Assembly: GCA_030683195.1 (NCBI GenBank)
Contig: JAUXQA010000395.1
Coordinates: forward strand, 1 to 5,072
DNA: 5,072 bases
Origin: Rhodoferax sp.
Lineage (GTDB): Bacteria > Pseudomonadota > Gammaproteobacteria > Burkholderiales > Burkholderiaceae_C
Direction: 5' to 3'
Position numbers and translations under genes: made by a program
Notes under the pieces: model-generated
Seen by the model: the letters and a program-made list of their open reading frames with translations, nothing else
What the model was told of the DNA's origin: nothing
Database searches by the model: none
Shown: positions 1 to 5,072 of the stretch, piece after piece
Numbering within the stretch: position 1 is the first letter of the stretch
How the letters are laid out: the number at the start of each line of letters is the position of its first letter

Positions 1-675
1 CAGGTGGAAGGCTGCGCCACGGTGCGTAAGATCGTGTCGGGCGTCACTGCCAGCCGGGCTTTGATCGAGGCGGCCATTGCAGCGCAGGCCGACACAATTT
101 TTGTGCACCATGGCTTGTTTTGGCGGGGTCAGGACGGTTGCGTGACGGGTTGGATGAAGCAGCGTCTGAGTCTTTTGCTGGCGCACGATATCAATCTCTT
201 CGCCTATCATTTACCGCTGGACGCTCACCCGCAATGGGGCAACAACGCGCAGTTGGGACAAAAACTGGGTTTGCGAGTGCAATCGAGATTTGGCGAGCAG
301 TCTTTGGGTTGCCTGGGCGAGCGGCAGGATGCTGGTTTTTTTGGGAGCGCCGAGGCACTTTCAGGTCATGTGAGCCAAGTGTTGAGTCGGTCTGTCACTT
401 TGGTGAGCAGCAGTCCCAGGGTCATCAAAAACGTCGCCTGGTGCACGGGCGGTGCACAAAGTTATTTTGAAGCTGCCATTGCAGCCGGGGCCGACGCGTT
501 CATTACCGGCGAAATTTCCGAGCCACAGGCACACTATGCACGTGAATGTGGTGTGGCCTACCTGGCATGCGGTCACCATGCCAGCGAACGCTATGGTGCA
601 CCGGCAGTGGCCGAGCATGTCGCAGCCCAACTCGGGTTGGCACATGAATTCATTGACATTGACAATCCGGCATGA
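1..675 (+). CDS. NIF3/YbgI family dinuclear metal-binding protein (5' truncated)
   Basis: The 224 visible residues match the NIF3 (YbgI, DUF34) family, whose members form toroidal hexamers with a two-metal site per subunit; the cellular function is unsettled, and the name 'GTP cyclohydrolase 1 type 2' is a weak transfer. Numbering from the window's first codon (Q1), the metal-site motifs are VHHG (H36, H37), YHLPLDAHP (D74) and CGHHASERYG (H193, E197 region, near residues 190-199). These correspond to the E. coli YbgI ligands His63, His64, Asp101, His215 and Glu219. The N-terminus is missing: family members usually begin a few dozen residues before the QVEG segment, and the frame is open to the first base. 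The GTG at position 4 is therefore not taken as the start. The protein ends normally with TGA at 673-675, 12 bases before pdxA. Family identity is confident; biochemical role is unknown. Confidence 0.93.
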   Translation, partial: QVEGCATVRKIVSGVTASRALIEAAIAAQADTIFVHHGLFWRGQDGCVTGWMKQRLSLLLAHDINLFAYHLPLDAHPQWGNNAQLGQKLGLRVQSRFGEQSLGCLGERQDAGFFGSAEALSGHVSQVLSRSVTLVSSSPRVIKNVAWCTGGAQSYFEAAIAAGADAFITGEISEPQAHYARECGVAYLACGHHASERYGAPAVAEHVAAQLGLAHEFIDIDNPA

Positions 676-687
676 TCTGGGGAGAGC

Positions 688-1740
688 ATGAAAAAACCAA
701 TTGCAATCACACTTGGCGACCCAGCCGGGATTGGTCCAGAGATCATTGCCAAGGCGTTTCGGGATGCGCCCCACGAAATGTGGGGATGCTTCGTCGCAGG
801 CGATGTCGCCACGATGCGTCGGGCCTCCGAGTTGACCCGTCAAGGGCACGTCAGGCTTCCAGTAGCCTCTATCGATCTACCTTCAGAGGCCCTGACCGCA
901 CCACCTAACTGCCTTCCGGTATTCCAGATTGGGGCAACCATGTCACCCGTTGCATTTGGCGTTATCAGCGCAGATGCCGGACGTCTTGCTGCTGAATGCG
1001 TGGTTTGGGCTGCCAAAGCGGCTTTGCGTGGAGAGATATCTGCCTTGGTGACGGCCCCGCTGCACAAAGAGGCCTTGGCACTCGCCGGCGAACCTCATTC
1101 GCGCTACCCCGGCCACACCGAAATGTTGCAAGCCCTGGCTGCTGTACATGCCGGTGTGCCTTTGGCGGACATGCCCGTGCGCATGATGTTGGCCAATGAT
1201 GAATTGAGGGTGGTGCTGGTCAGCATTCACATGTCTCTTCGTGAAGCGATTGAGGCGGTGACTATTGATAACGTGTTGCAGACACTGCAGATCACCCACC
1301 GCTCGCTGCAAGCCATGCTGGGGCGCTTACCCCGAATTGGCGTGGCTGGGCTCAATCCTCATGCGGGAGAAGGTGGGTTGTTCGGGCGTGAGGAAATCGA
1401 CATCATTGCACCGGCGATCGTCGCCGCGCGCTCACTGGGCCTGGATATTAAAGGTCCATTTGCGCCTGATACCGTGTTCATGCGCGCACGTTCCACGCAA
1501 GGTAACCAGGGCGAGTTTGACGCGGTGCTCGCCATGCACCACGACCAGGGTTTGATACCAGTGAAGTACCTGGGTGTTGACAAAGGCGTCAACGTGACGC
1601 TGGGCCTGCCGCTAGTGCGTACCAGCCCAGATCACGGTACCGCTTTTGACATTTCAGGTACAGGTCAAGCAGATGCATCCAGTTTGATTTCTGCTGTTCG
1701 CGTAGCGCGTCAGATCATCGGTCTGACTGAGATTTCATAA
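688..1740 (+). CDS. pdxA: 4-hydroxythreonine-4-phosphate dehydrogenase (PdxA family)
   Basis: This is a 350-residue cytoplasmic PdxA-family dehydrogenase. Canonical PdxA oxidises 4-phosphohydroxy-L-threonine with NAD(P)+ in the DXP-dependent pyridoxal 5'-phosphate pathway. Visible motifs in order: GDPAGIGPE (10-18), TAPLHK (122-127), YPGHTE (140-145, with the substrate-contacting His-Thr pair), the metal-ligand candidates H181 (SIHMSL), H225 (LNPHAGEGG) and H285 (MHHDQG), D261 in PDTVF, and RTSPDHGTAFD (311-321). All ligands expected from E. coli PdxA (His166, His211, His266) have counterparts. It is about 20 residues longer than the E. coli enzyme (329 aa), partly through a stretch near 151-163. 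The ATG at 688 follows a GGGGAGAG purine run and places the GDPAGIGPE motif at the usual distance from the N-terminus. It lies 12 bases after the NIF3-like gene, so co-transcription is likely. Motifs such as IPVKYLG and GTAFDI resemble the PdxA2-like branch more than E. coli PdxA, so a different 4-phosphohydroxyacid substrate remains possible. Confidence 0.93.
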   Translation: MKKPIAITLGDPAGIGPEIIAKAFRDAPHEMWGCFVAGDVATMRRASELTRQGHVRLPVASIDLPSEALTAPPNCLPVFQIGATMSPVAFGVISADAGRLAAECVVWAAKAALRGEISALVTAPLHKEALALAGEPHSRYPGHTEMLQALAAVHAGVPLADMPVRMMLANDELRVVLVSIHMSLREAIEAVTIDNVLQTLQITHRSLQAMLGRLPRIGVAGLNPHAGEGGLFGREEIDIIAPAIVAARSLGLDIKGPFAPDTVFMRARSTQGNQGEFDAVLAMHHDQGLIPVKYLGVDKGVNVTLGLPLVRTSPDHGTAFDISGTGQADASSLISAVRVARQIIGLTEIS

Positions 1741-1801
1741 GAGATATTGGCCTCTGGCCGTTGTGATTTAAAGATAGTTAGATCTTAAATAGATAGCAAC
1801 T
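1741..1801. other. Convergent intergenic gap with AT-rich imperfect hairpin
   Basis: This 61-base gap separates the convergent 3' ends of pdxA (+) and mscL (-), so transcription from both sides should end around here. It contains an imperfect inverted repeat: 1766-1775 (ATTTAAAGAT) pairs with 1782-1790 (ATCTTAAAT), giving nine base pairs with one bulged A and a six-base loop. A short GGCC-TCT-GGCC element lies at 1749-1759. Neither stem is GC-rich with a following T tract on either strand, so no canonical intrinsic terminator is visible. A role as a weak bidirectional terminator or RNA 3'-end stabiliser is only inferred from position. Confidence 0.35.
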
Positions 1802-2230
1802 CTATCGCTTGAGGTTGTCCCGGATTTCACGCAGCAACAAAATATCTTCGGGCGTCGCTGCAGGCGCAGCAACCGGCGCAGGAGTGCTCTTTTTCAGCCG
1901 GTTCACTTGCTTGACCATCATGAAGATGATGAAAGCCAGAATCGCAAAATTAACCGCGACTGTAATGAAGCTGCCGTATGCGAGGACCGGCACGCCCGCC
2001 TTTTTCAGGGCATCCAGTGTCATGGCTGTCCCTGTCGGTACTTGGCCCAGAACAACGAACAGACTGGAAAAGTCCAATTTGCCGAACACGATGCCAACCA
2101 AGGGCATGATCAGATCGCTGACCACAGAGTCAACGATCTTGCCGAAGGCTGCGCCGATGATTACCCCGACTGCAAGATCCATCACATTGCCCTTGATGGC
2201 AAACTCTTTGAATTCTTGAACCATGCCCAT
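1802..2230 (-). CDS. mscL: Large-conductance mechanosensitive channel MscL
   Basis: This 142-residue inner-membrane protein closely matches MscL (136 aa in E. coli), the homopentameric channel that opens under membrane tension to release solutes during hypo-osmotic shock. The N-terminal amphipathic helix (about 3-12, VQEFKEFAIK) is followed by GNVMDLAVGVIIGAAFGKIV (14-33), the first, pore-lining transmembrane helix; the hydrophobic gate positions L19 and V23 are identical in type and number to E. coli. A periplasmic loop (about 46-84) is slightly longer than in E. coli. The second transmembrane helix runs about 88-107, followed by a basic patch (K107-K114), an Ala/Pro-rich linker (115-127) and the terminal helix EDILLLREIRDNLKR, the cytoplasmic bundle. 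The start is set by an AAAAGGA site six bases upstream; the second Met (residue 3) is less well placed. It is transcribed alone, convergent to pdxA and divergent from petA. No frameshift or missing key residue was seen. Confidence 0.97.
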   Translation of the reverse strand: MGMVQEFKEFAIKGNVMDLAVGVIIGAAFGKIVDSVVSDLIMPLVGIVFGKLDFSSLFVVLGQVPTGTAMTLDALKKAGVPVLAYGSFITVAVNFAILAFIIFMMVKQVNRLKKSTPAPVAAPAATPEDILLLREIRDNLKR

Positions 2231-2236
2231 AACGTG

Positions 2237-2243
2237 TCCTTTT
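2237..2243 (-). promoter_or_regulatory. mscL ribosome binding site
   Basis: The minus-strand sequence AAAAGGA ends six bases before the ATG at 2230-2228. This spacing favours the first Met of MGMVQEF over the Met two codons later, which would lie 12 bases away. The chosen start also aligns with the N-terminus of E. coli MscL. Confidence 0.7.
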
Positions 2244-2262
2244 GGTTAATTTGAAGGCGTAG

Positions 2263-2292
2263 AGTATCGACGTGAAATCGCTCCAATTACAA
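2263..2292 (-). promoter_or_regulatory. Possible sigma-70 promoter for mscL
   Basis: On the minus strand TTGTAA (plus-strand 2292-2287) and GATACT (plus-strand 2268-2263) are separated by 18 bases, each matching four of six consensus positions. The predicted start of transcription would lie near 2256, about 25 bases before the mscL ATG and upstream of its ribosome binding site. The match is weak and comes from reading by eye; a promoter is required somewhere in this divergent region, but this position is uncertain. Confidence 0.3.
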
Positions 2293-2340
2293 GATCTCAA
2301 GCGCAATATCCGACTCGAATGCTCGCTGCAATCGCTCAGC

Positions 2341-2346
2341 TACAAT
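2341..2346 (+). promoter_or_regulatory. Possible -10 element for the petABC operon
   Basis: TACAAT matches the sigma-70 -10 consensus at five of six positions and lies 41 bases before the petA ATG, giving a predicted leader of about 35 bases. No good -35 hexamer is visible 16-18 bases upstream, so the promoter may depend on an activator or the site may be fortuitous. Because mscL is divergent, the petABC promoter is expected between 2231 and 2387. Confidence 0.35.
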
Positions 2347-2377
2347 CCAAAGTCTCCAAATAGCGGTGTTTTTCATT

Positions 2378-2382
2378 GAGGA
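2378..2382 (+). promoter_or_regulatory. petA ribosome binding site
   Basis: GAGGA lies five bases before the ATG at 2388. The reading frame is open further upstream to a TTG at 2376, but that codon adjoins the Shine-Dalgarno sequence itself and would add only four residues unlike the family N-terminus. The site therefore decides for ATG 2388. Confidence 0.75.
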
Positions 2383-2387
2383 TTCCC

Positions 2388-3002
2388 ATGAGTGAAACCC
2401 TAGTCGACAGCGGTCAGATCGACAACAGTAAACGAACGTGGCTGATCGCATCTGGCTGCGTTGGCGCAGTAGGCGGCGTAGCCGCTGTTGTCCCGTTTGT
2501 CAGTAGCTTTCAGCCTTCCGAAAAGGCGAAAGCAGCTGGCGCGGCCGTCGAGGCTGACATTTCCGGCCTCAAACCAGGTGAGAAAATGACGGTTGAGTGG
2601 CGCGGCAAGCCTGTTTGGATCGTTCGCAGAACGCCCGAACAACTCGCTGCATTGCCGGCGCTCGACTCGCAACTGGCGGATCCCAAGTCTGAGCGCAAGC
2701 CCGATGAGCAGGCTCCCAAATATGCGCGCAACGCGTCTCGCGCTATCAAGGATGAGTATTTGGTGGTTGTGGGTATTTGCACTCATTTGGGCTGTTCGCC
2801 TTCTGATAAATTCACAACGGGTGCTCAGCCATCGCTTCCGGACGACTGGCAGGGTGGTTTTTTCTGTCCATGCCACGGGTCAACTTTTGACATGGCGGGG
2901 CGGGTCTACAAGAACAAGCCGGCGCCTGATAATCTCGAAGTTCCTCCCCACATGTACCTCTCTGATGCCAAGCTGCTCATCGGTGATGACAAGAAAGCCT
3001 AA
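2388..3002 (+). CDS. petA: Ubiquinol-cytochrome c reductase, Rieske iron-sulfur subunit
   Basis: This 204-residue protein is the Rieske subunit of cytochrome bc1; its mobile [2Fe-2S] domain takes one electron from quinol at the Qo site and passes it to cytochrome c1. The cluster motifs are CTHLGC (131-136) and CPCHGS (160-165): ligands C131, H133, C160 and H163, with C136-C162 as the expected disulfide. The N-terminal segment SKRTWL (14-19) followed by a Gly/Ala-rich hydrophobic helix (about 18-38) is the uncleaved membrane anchor, expected to be exported by Tat; the motif has Lys-Arg rather than Arg-Arg. A flexible linker (about 41-55) follows. The Pro loop reads KPAPDNLEVPP (177-187), with Lys where many homologues have Gly. 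F167 occupies the position of the potential-tuning Tyr of mitochondrial Rieske proteins, while S165 is kept. It is first in petABC, 11 bases before petB. Length is normal for beta- and gammaproteobacterial homologues. Confidence 0.97.
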   Translation: MSETLVDSGQIDNSKRTWLIASGCVGAVGGVAAVVPFVSSFQPSEKAKAAGAAVEADISGLKPGEKMTVEWRGKPVWIVRRTPEQLAALPALDSQLADPKSERKPDEQAPKYARNASRAIKDEYLVVVGICTHLGCSPSDKFTTGAQPSLPDDWQGGFFCPCHGSTFDMAGRVYKNKPAPDNLEVPPHMYLSDAKLLIGDDKKA

Positions 3003-3005
3003 GGA
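3001..3005 (+). promoter_or_regulatory. petB ribosome binding site overlapping the petA stop
   Basis: AAGGA begins inside the petA TAA stop codon (3000-3002) and lies eight bases before the petB ATG at 3014. The overlap suggests that ribosomes finishing petA can re-initiate on petB, fitting stoichiometric production of the complex subunits. Confidence 0.65.
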
Positions 3006-3013
3006 AAAACAAC

Positions 3014-4414
3014 ATGGCTGAATATCACGAAGTTTCCCCTAATGCGCCTGCTGGAGAAAAGCTGCTGAACTGGGTGGACAACCGGTTCCCGGCGTCAAAG
3101 CTCTTTAAAGAGCACATGAGCGAGTATTACGCTCCAAAGAATTTTAATTTCTTCTACATTTTTGGTTCGCTCTCGCTTTTAGTCTTGGTGATTCAAATCG
3201 TCACCGGGATTTTCCTGGTTATGCACTACAAGCCTGACGCAGCATTGGCGTTTGGGTCCGTTGAATACATCATGCGGGATGTGCCTTGGGGCTGGCTGAT
3301 TCGTTACATGCACTCCACGGGTGCGTCTGCCTTTTTCATTGTGGTTTATCTGCACATGTTCCGAGGCCTGATGTACGGCAGTTATCGCAAGCCACGCGAA
3401 TTGATCTGGCTTTTTGGCTGCGGCATCTTTCTGGCTTTGATGGCAGAAGCCTTTATGGGCTATTTGTTGCCTTGGGGGCAAATGAGTTACTGGGGTGCCC
3501 AGGTGATCGTCAATTTGTTTGCTGCCATTCCCTTTGTCGGCCCTGATCTCGCTCTGTTGATTCGGGGTGACTTCGTGGTGGGTGATGCCACATTGAATCG
3601 ATTTTTCAGTTTCCATGTGATTGCAGTGCCATTGGTGCTTTTGGGCTTGGTTGTGGCGCACATCATTGCCTTGCACGAAGTGGGCTCCAATAACCCTGAC
3701 GGCATCGAAATTAAAGCAAAGAAAGATGCTCAAGGTCGTCCTCTTGACGGCATTCCTTTCCATCCTTACTACTCCGTGCATGACATTTTTGCAGTCAGCG
3801 TGTTTTTGATGGTTTTCTCTGCAATTGTTTTCTTTGCTCCTGAGATGGGTGGCTACTTCCTTGAGTACAACAACTTTGTGCCGGCAGATCCATTTCAGAC
3901 CCCTTTGCACATCGCCCCCGTTTGGTACTTCACGCCGTTTTATTCAATGTTGCGTGCCGTCACCACAGAGATGATGTATGCGTTGATCGCCTGCGTGCTT
4001 CTGGGTGCGTTCCTCGCTGTGGTCAAAGGGAAAATGCCGACTCTATTCAAGGGCTTGATTGTGGGTGCAGCGGCAGTGCTGGTCGCCATGATGTTGTCCA
4101 TCGATGCGAAGTTCTGGGGTGTTGTCGCGATGGGCGGTGGCGTTGTGATCCTGTTTTTCCTGCCTTGGCTGGACAATAGCCCGGTTAAATCGATTCGCTA
4201 TCGTCCGGATTGGCACAAGTATCTATATGCTGTTTTCATCATTGACTTTCTGGTGCTGGGCTACTTGGGTATCTTGCCTGTCTCTGATCTCAGCAGCCGA
4301 ATATCGCAACTCGGAACCTTGTTCTACTTTGGCTTCTTTATCTTGATGCCTTGGTGGAGTTGTCTTGGAAAGTCCAAGCCGGTGCCGGACCGTGTTACTT
4401 TCACGCCGCATTGA
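3014..4414 (+). CDS. petB: Ubiquinol-cytochrome c reductase, cytochrome b subunit
   Basis: This 466-residue integral membrane protein is the core of cytochrome bc1, carrying two b hemes and both quinone sites. Helix A is about 47-71. Helix B holds H100 and H114 and helix D holds H201 and H216; by homology H100/H201 bind heme bL and H114/H216 bind heme bH. The helix-D pair is separated by 14 residues, against 13 in mitochondrial and alphaproteobacterial proteins. The Qo motif is PVWY (302-305). At the Qi site H221 and D257 are kept, but the usual Lys before that Asp is H256. Other hydrophobic segments lie near 130-155, 257-275, 318-337, 345-362, 367-386, 403-421 and 432-449. The 318-362 pair appears additional to the eight helices of mitochondrial cytochrome b. 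The protein is longer than the roughly 400 residues usual in gammaproteobacteria; no fusion to c1 is present. It sits between petA and petC in the same operon. Confidence 0.97.
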   Translation: MAEYHEVSPNAPAGEKLLNWVDNRFPASKLFKEHMSEYYAPKNFNFFYIFGSLSLLVLVIQIVTGIFLVMHYKPDAALAFGSVEYIMRDVPWGWLIRYMHSTGASAFFIVVYLHMFRGLMYGSYRKPRELIWLFGCGIFLALMAEAFMGYLLPWGQMSYWGAQVIVNLFAAIPFVGPDLALLIRGDFVVGDATLNRFFSFHVIAVPLVLLGLVVAHIIALHEVGSNNPDGIEIKAKKDAQGRPLDGIPFHPYYSVHDIFAVSVFLMVFSAIVFFAPEMGGYFLEYNNFVPADPFQTPLHIAPVWYFTPFYSMLRAVTTEMMYALIACVLLGAFLAVVKGKMPTLFKGLIVGAAAVLVAMMLSIDAKFWGVVAMGGGVVILFFLPWLDNSPVKSIRYRPDWHKYLYAVFIIDFLVLGYLGILPVSDLSSRISQLGTLFYFGFFILMPWWSCLGKSKPVPDRVTFTPH

Positions 4415-4427
4415 GCTGGAGAAAAAT

Positions 4428-5072
4428 ATGAAAACAACGGGTTTTACAAAAAAAATCATTGCTGGCTTGGCTTTGGCGCTAGGTTTGGTGGCTGGTGCTC
4501 AAGCGGCTGGTGGTGGAATAGCATGGGACAAGGCGCCCAACAAAACCAACGACATGGTTGCTCTGCAAAACGGAGCAAAGTTGTTCGTCAACTACTGTCT
4601 CAACTGTCACTCGGCTTCGTTCATGCGTTACAACCGCCTGACCGACATTGGTCTCACAGAGCAGCAGATCAAGGATAACCTTTTGGTGACTAACGCCAAA
4701 ATCGGTGAAACGATGAAAGCTGCCATCGATCCACAGCAAGCCAAAGCCTGGTTTGGTGCTAACCCGCCTGATTTGACCGTGATCGCTCGTTCTCGCGCAG
4801 GCGCAGGTGGTTCTGGTGCGGACTACCTGTACACCTACATGCGTACTTTTTACCGGGATGCCGAGAAGCCGACAGGCTGGAATAATTTGGCTTTCCCCAA
4901 CATTGCCATGCCACATGTATTGTGGGAGTTGCAAGGTGAGCGTCGTCCAATATTTGAGGAAGTCATGTCTCACGGGCATCCAACGCAAGTGCTCAAGGGA
5001 TGGGAACAAGTCAAGCCCGGCACGATGACCCCCTTGCAATACGATGAGAACATCGGTGACTTGGTGAGTTAT
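4428..5072 (+). CDS. petC: Ubiquinol-cytochrome c reductase, cytochrome c1 subunit (3' truncated)
   Basis: An open frame from ATG 4428 runs without a stop to the last base, giving 215 residues of cytochrome c1, the membrane-anchored heme c subunit that takes electrons from the Rieske protein and reduces soluble or membrane cytochrome c. A Sec signal peptide is clear: basic start (KK at 8-9), hydrophobic core (about 10-23) and cleavage motif AQA (24-26). The heme c site is CLNCH (57-61), with H61 as one axial ligand; M161 in NIAMPHVLW is the likely sixth ligand, matching the Met of the c1 family. The missing C-terminus should contain the single membrane anchor, as family members are about 250 residues. 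GGAG at 4418-4421, six bases before the ATG, supports the start, and the gap to petB is 13 bases. Export and heme attachment occur on the periplasmic side. No anomaly was seen in the visible part. Confidence 0.96.
   Translation, partial: MKTTGFTKKIIAGLALALGLVAGAQAAGGGIAWDKAPNKTNDMVALQNGAKLFVNYCLNCHSASFMRYNRLTDIGLTEQQIKDNLLVTNAKIGETMKAAIDPQQAKAWFGANPPDLTVIARSRAGAGGSGADYLYTYMRTFYRDAEKPTGWNNLAFPNIAMPHVLWELQGERRPIFEEVMSHGHPTQVLKGWEQVKPGTMTPLQYDENIGDLVSY

Noticed and set aside
4..675. GTG at position 4 as the start of the NIF3-like gene
   Set aside because: The frame is open through the first codon, and the sequence starts in the middle of a conserved region (QVEG then VRKIVSGV); family members have additional N-terminal residues, so the gene is simply cut by the window edge.
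361..849. Minus-strand open frame (162 codons) across the NIF3-like/pdxA junction
   Set aside because: It overlaps two well-supported genes and gives no recognisable protein.
1749..1759. GGCC-TCT-GGCC as an intrinsic terminator for pdxA
   Set aside because: The stem is only four base pairs with a three-base loop and no T tract follows.
1809..2219. Plus-strand open frame (136 codons) opposite mscL
   Set aside because: It mirrors the mscL frame; mscL has clear family identity and a ribosome binding site, and the mirrored protein shows no domain.
2376..2387. Upstream TTG start for petA
   Set aside because: It adjoins the GAGGA ribosome binding site, has no own site, and adds residues not typical of the family; ATG 2388 is better placed.
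3179..3910. Long minus-strand open frame (243 codons) opposite petB
   Set aside because: It lies wholly inside petB, which has full family identity; the translation is rich in His, Gln and Asn without any recognisable domain, as expected of an antisense shadow.
4479..5039. Minus-strand open frame (186 codons) opposite petC
   Set aside because: petC on the plus strand has a signal peptide, CLNCH heme site and Met ligand; the antisense translation has no recognisable features.
1..5072. A novel defence, mobile or biosynthetic system
   Set aside because: Every coding stretch belongs to a well-known housekeeping family, the gaps are short, and no terminal repeats, integrase, transposase or CRISPR-like repeats were seen.

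Overview
The window reads as chromosomal housekeeping DNA of a betaproteobacterium. The best guess is order Burkholderiales, probably Comamonadaceae-like (Rhodoferax, Polaromonas and relatives). The grounds are the protein character: a long cytochrome b (466 aa) with a PVWY motif at the Qo site, a Rieske protein with the N-terminal style SKRTWL, and a separate cytochrome c1. This assignment rests on recalled family features, not on a search.

Layout from left to right. Positions 1-675 (+) hold the 3' part of a NIF3/YbgI-family dinuclear-metal protein gene whose start lies outside the window. Twelve bases later comes pdxA or a pdxA-like dehydrogenase gene (688-1740, +), very likely co-transcribed with it. 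A 61-base convergent gap follows, containing an AT-rich imperfect hairpin. Next is mscL on the minus strand (1802-2230). A 157-base divergent intergenic region (2231-2387) must carry promoters for mscL (-) and for the bc1 operon (+). The rest is petA-petB-petC: Rieske iron-sulfur protein (2388-3002), cytochrome b (3014-4414) and cytochrome c1 (from 4428, cut by the window end at 5072).

The three pet genes encode the catalytic subunits of the cytochrome bc1 complex (ubiquinol:cytochrome c oxidoreductase, respiratory complex III). Gaps of 11 and 13 bases, each holding a clear Shine-Dalgarno sequence, indicate one transcript. Quinol is oxidised at a Qo site formed by PetB and PetA; one electron goes through the Rieske cluster to cytochrome c1, the other through hemes bL and bH to the Qi site. 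The NIF3-like protein, PdxA-like enzyme and MscL have no obvious functional link to complex III; they look like ordinary neighbours.

I found no mobile element, CRISPR array, tRNA, rRNA, phage gene or defence system, and no previously undescribed system. The points worth a second look are details of the bc1 subunits: a b6f-like 14-residue spacing of the helix-D heme ligands, a PVWY Qo motif, a His in place of the usual Qi-site Lys, an extra hydrophobic hairpin in cytochrome b, a Phe at the potential-tuning Tyr of the Rieske protein, and a Lys-Arg instead of Arg-Arg Tat motif. The identity and placement of the pdxA-like gene also deserve checking. No gene-free stretch exceeds 300 bases.
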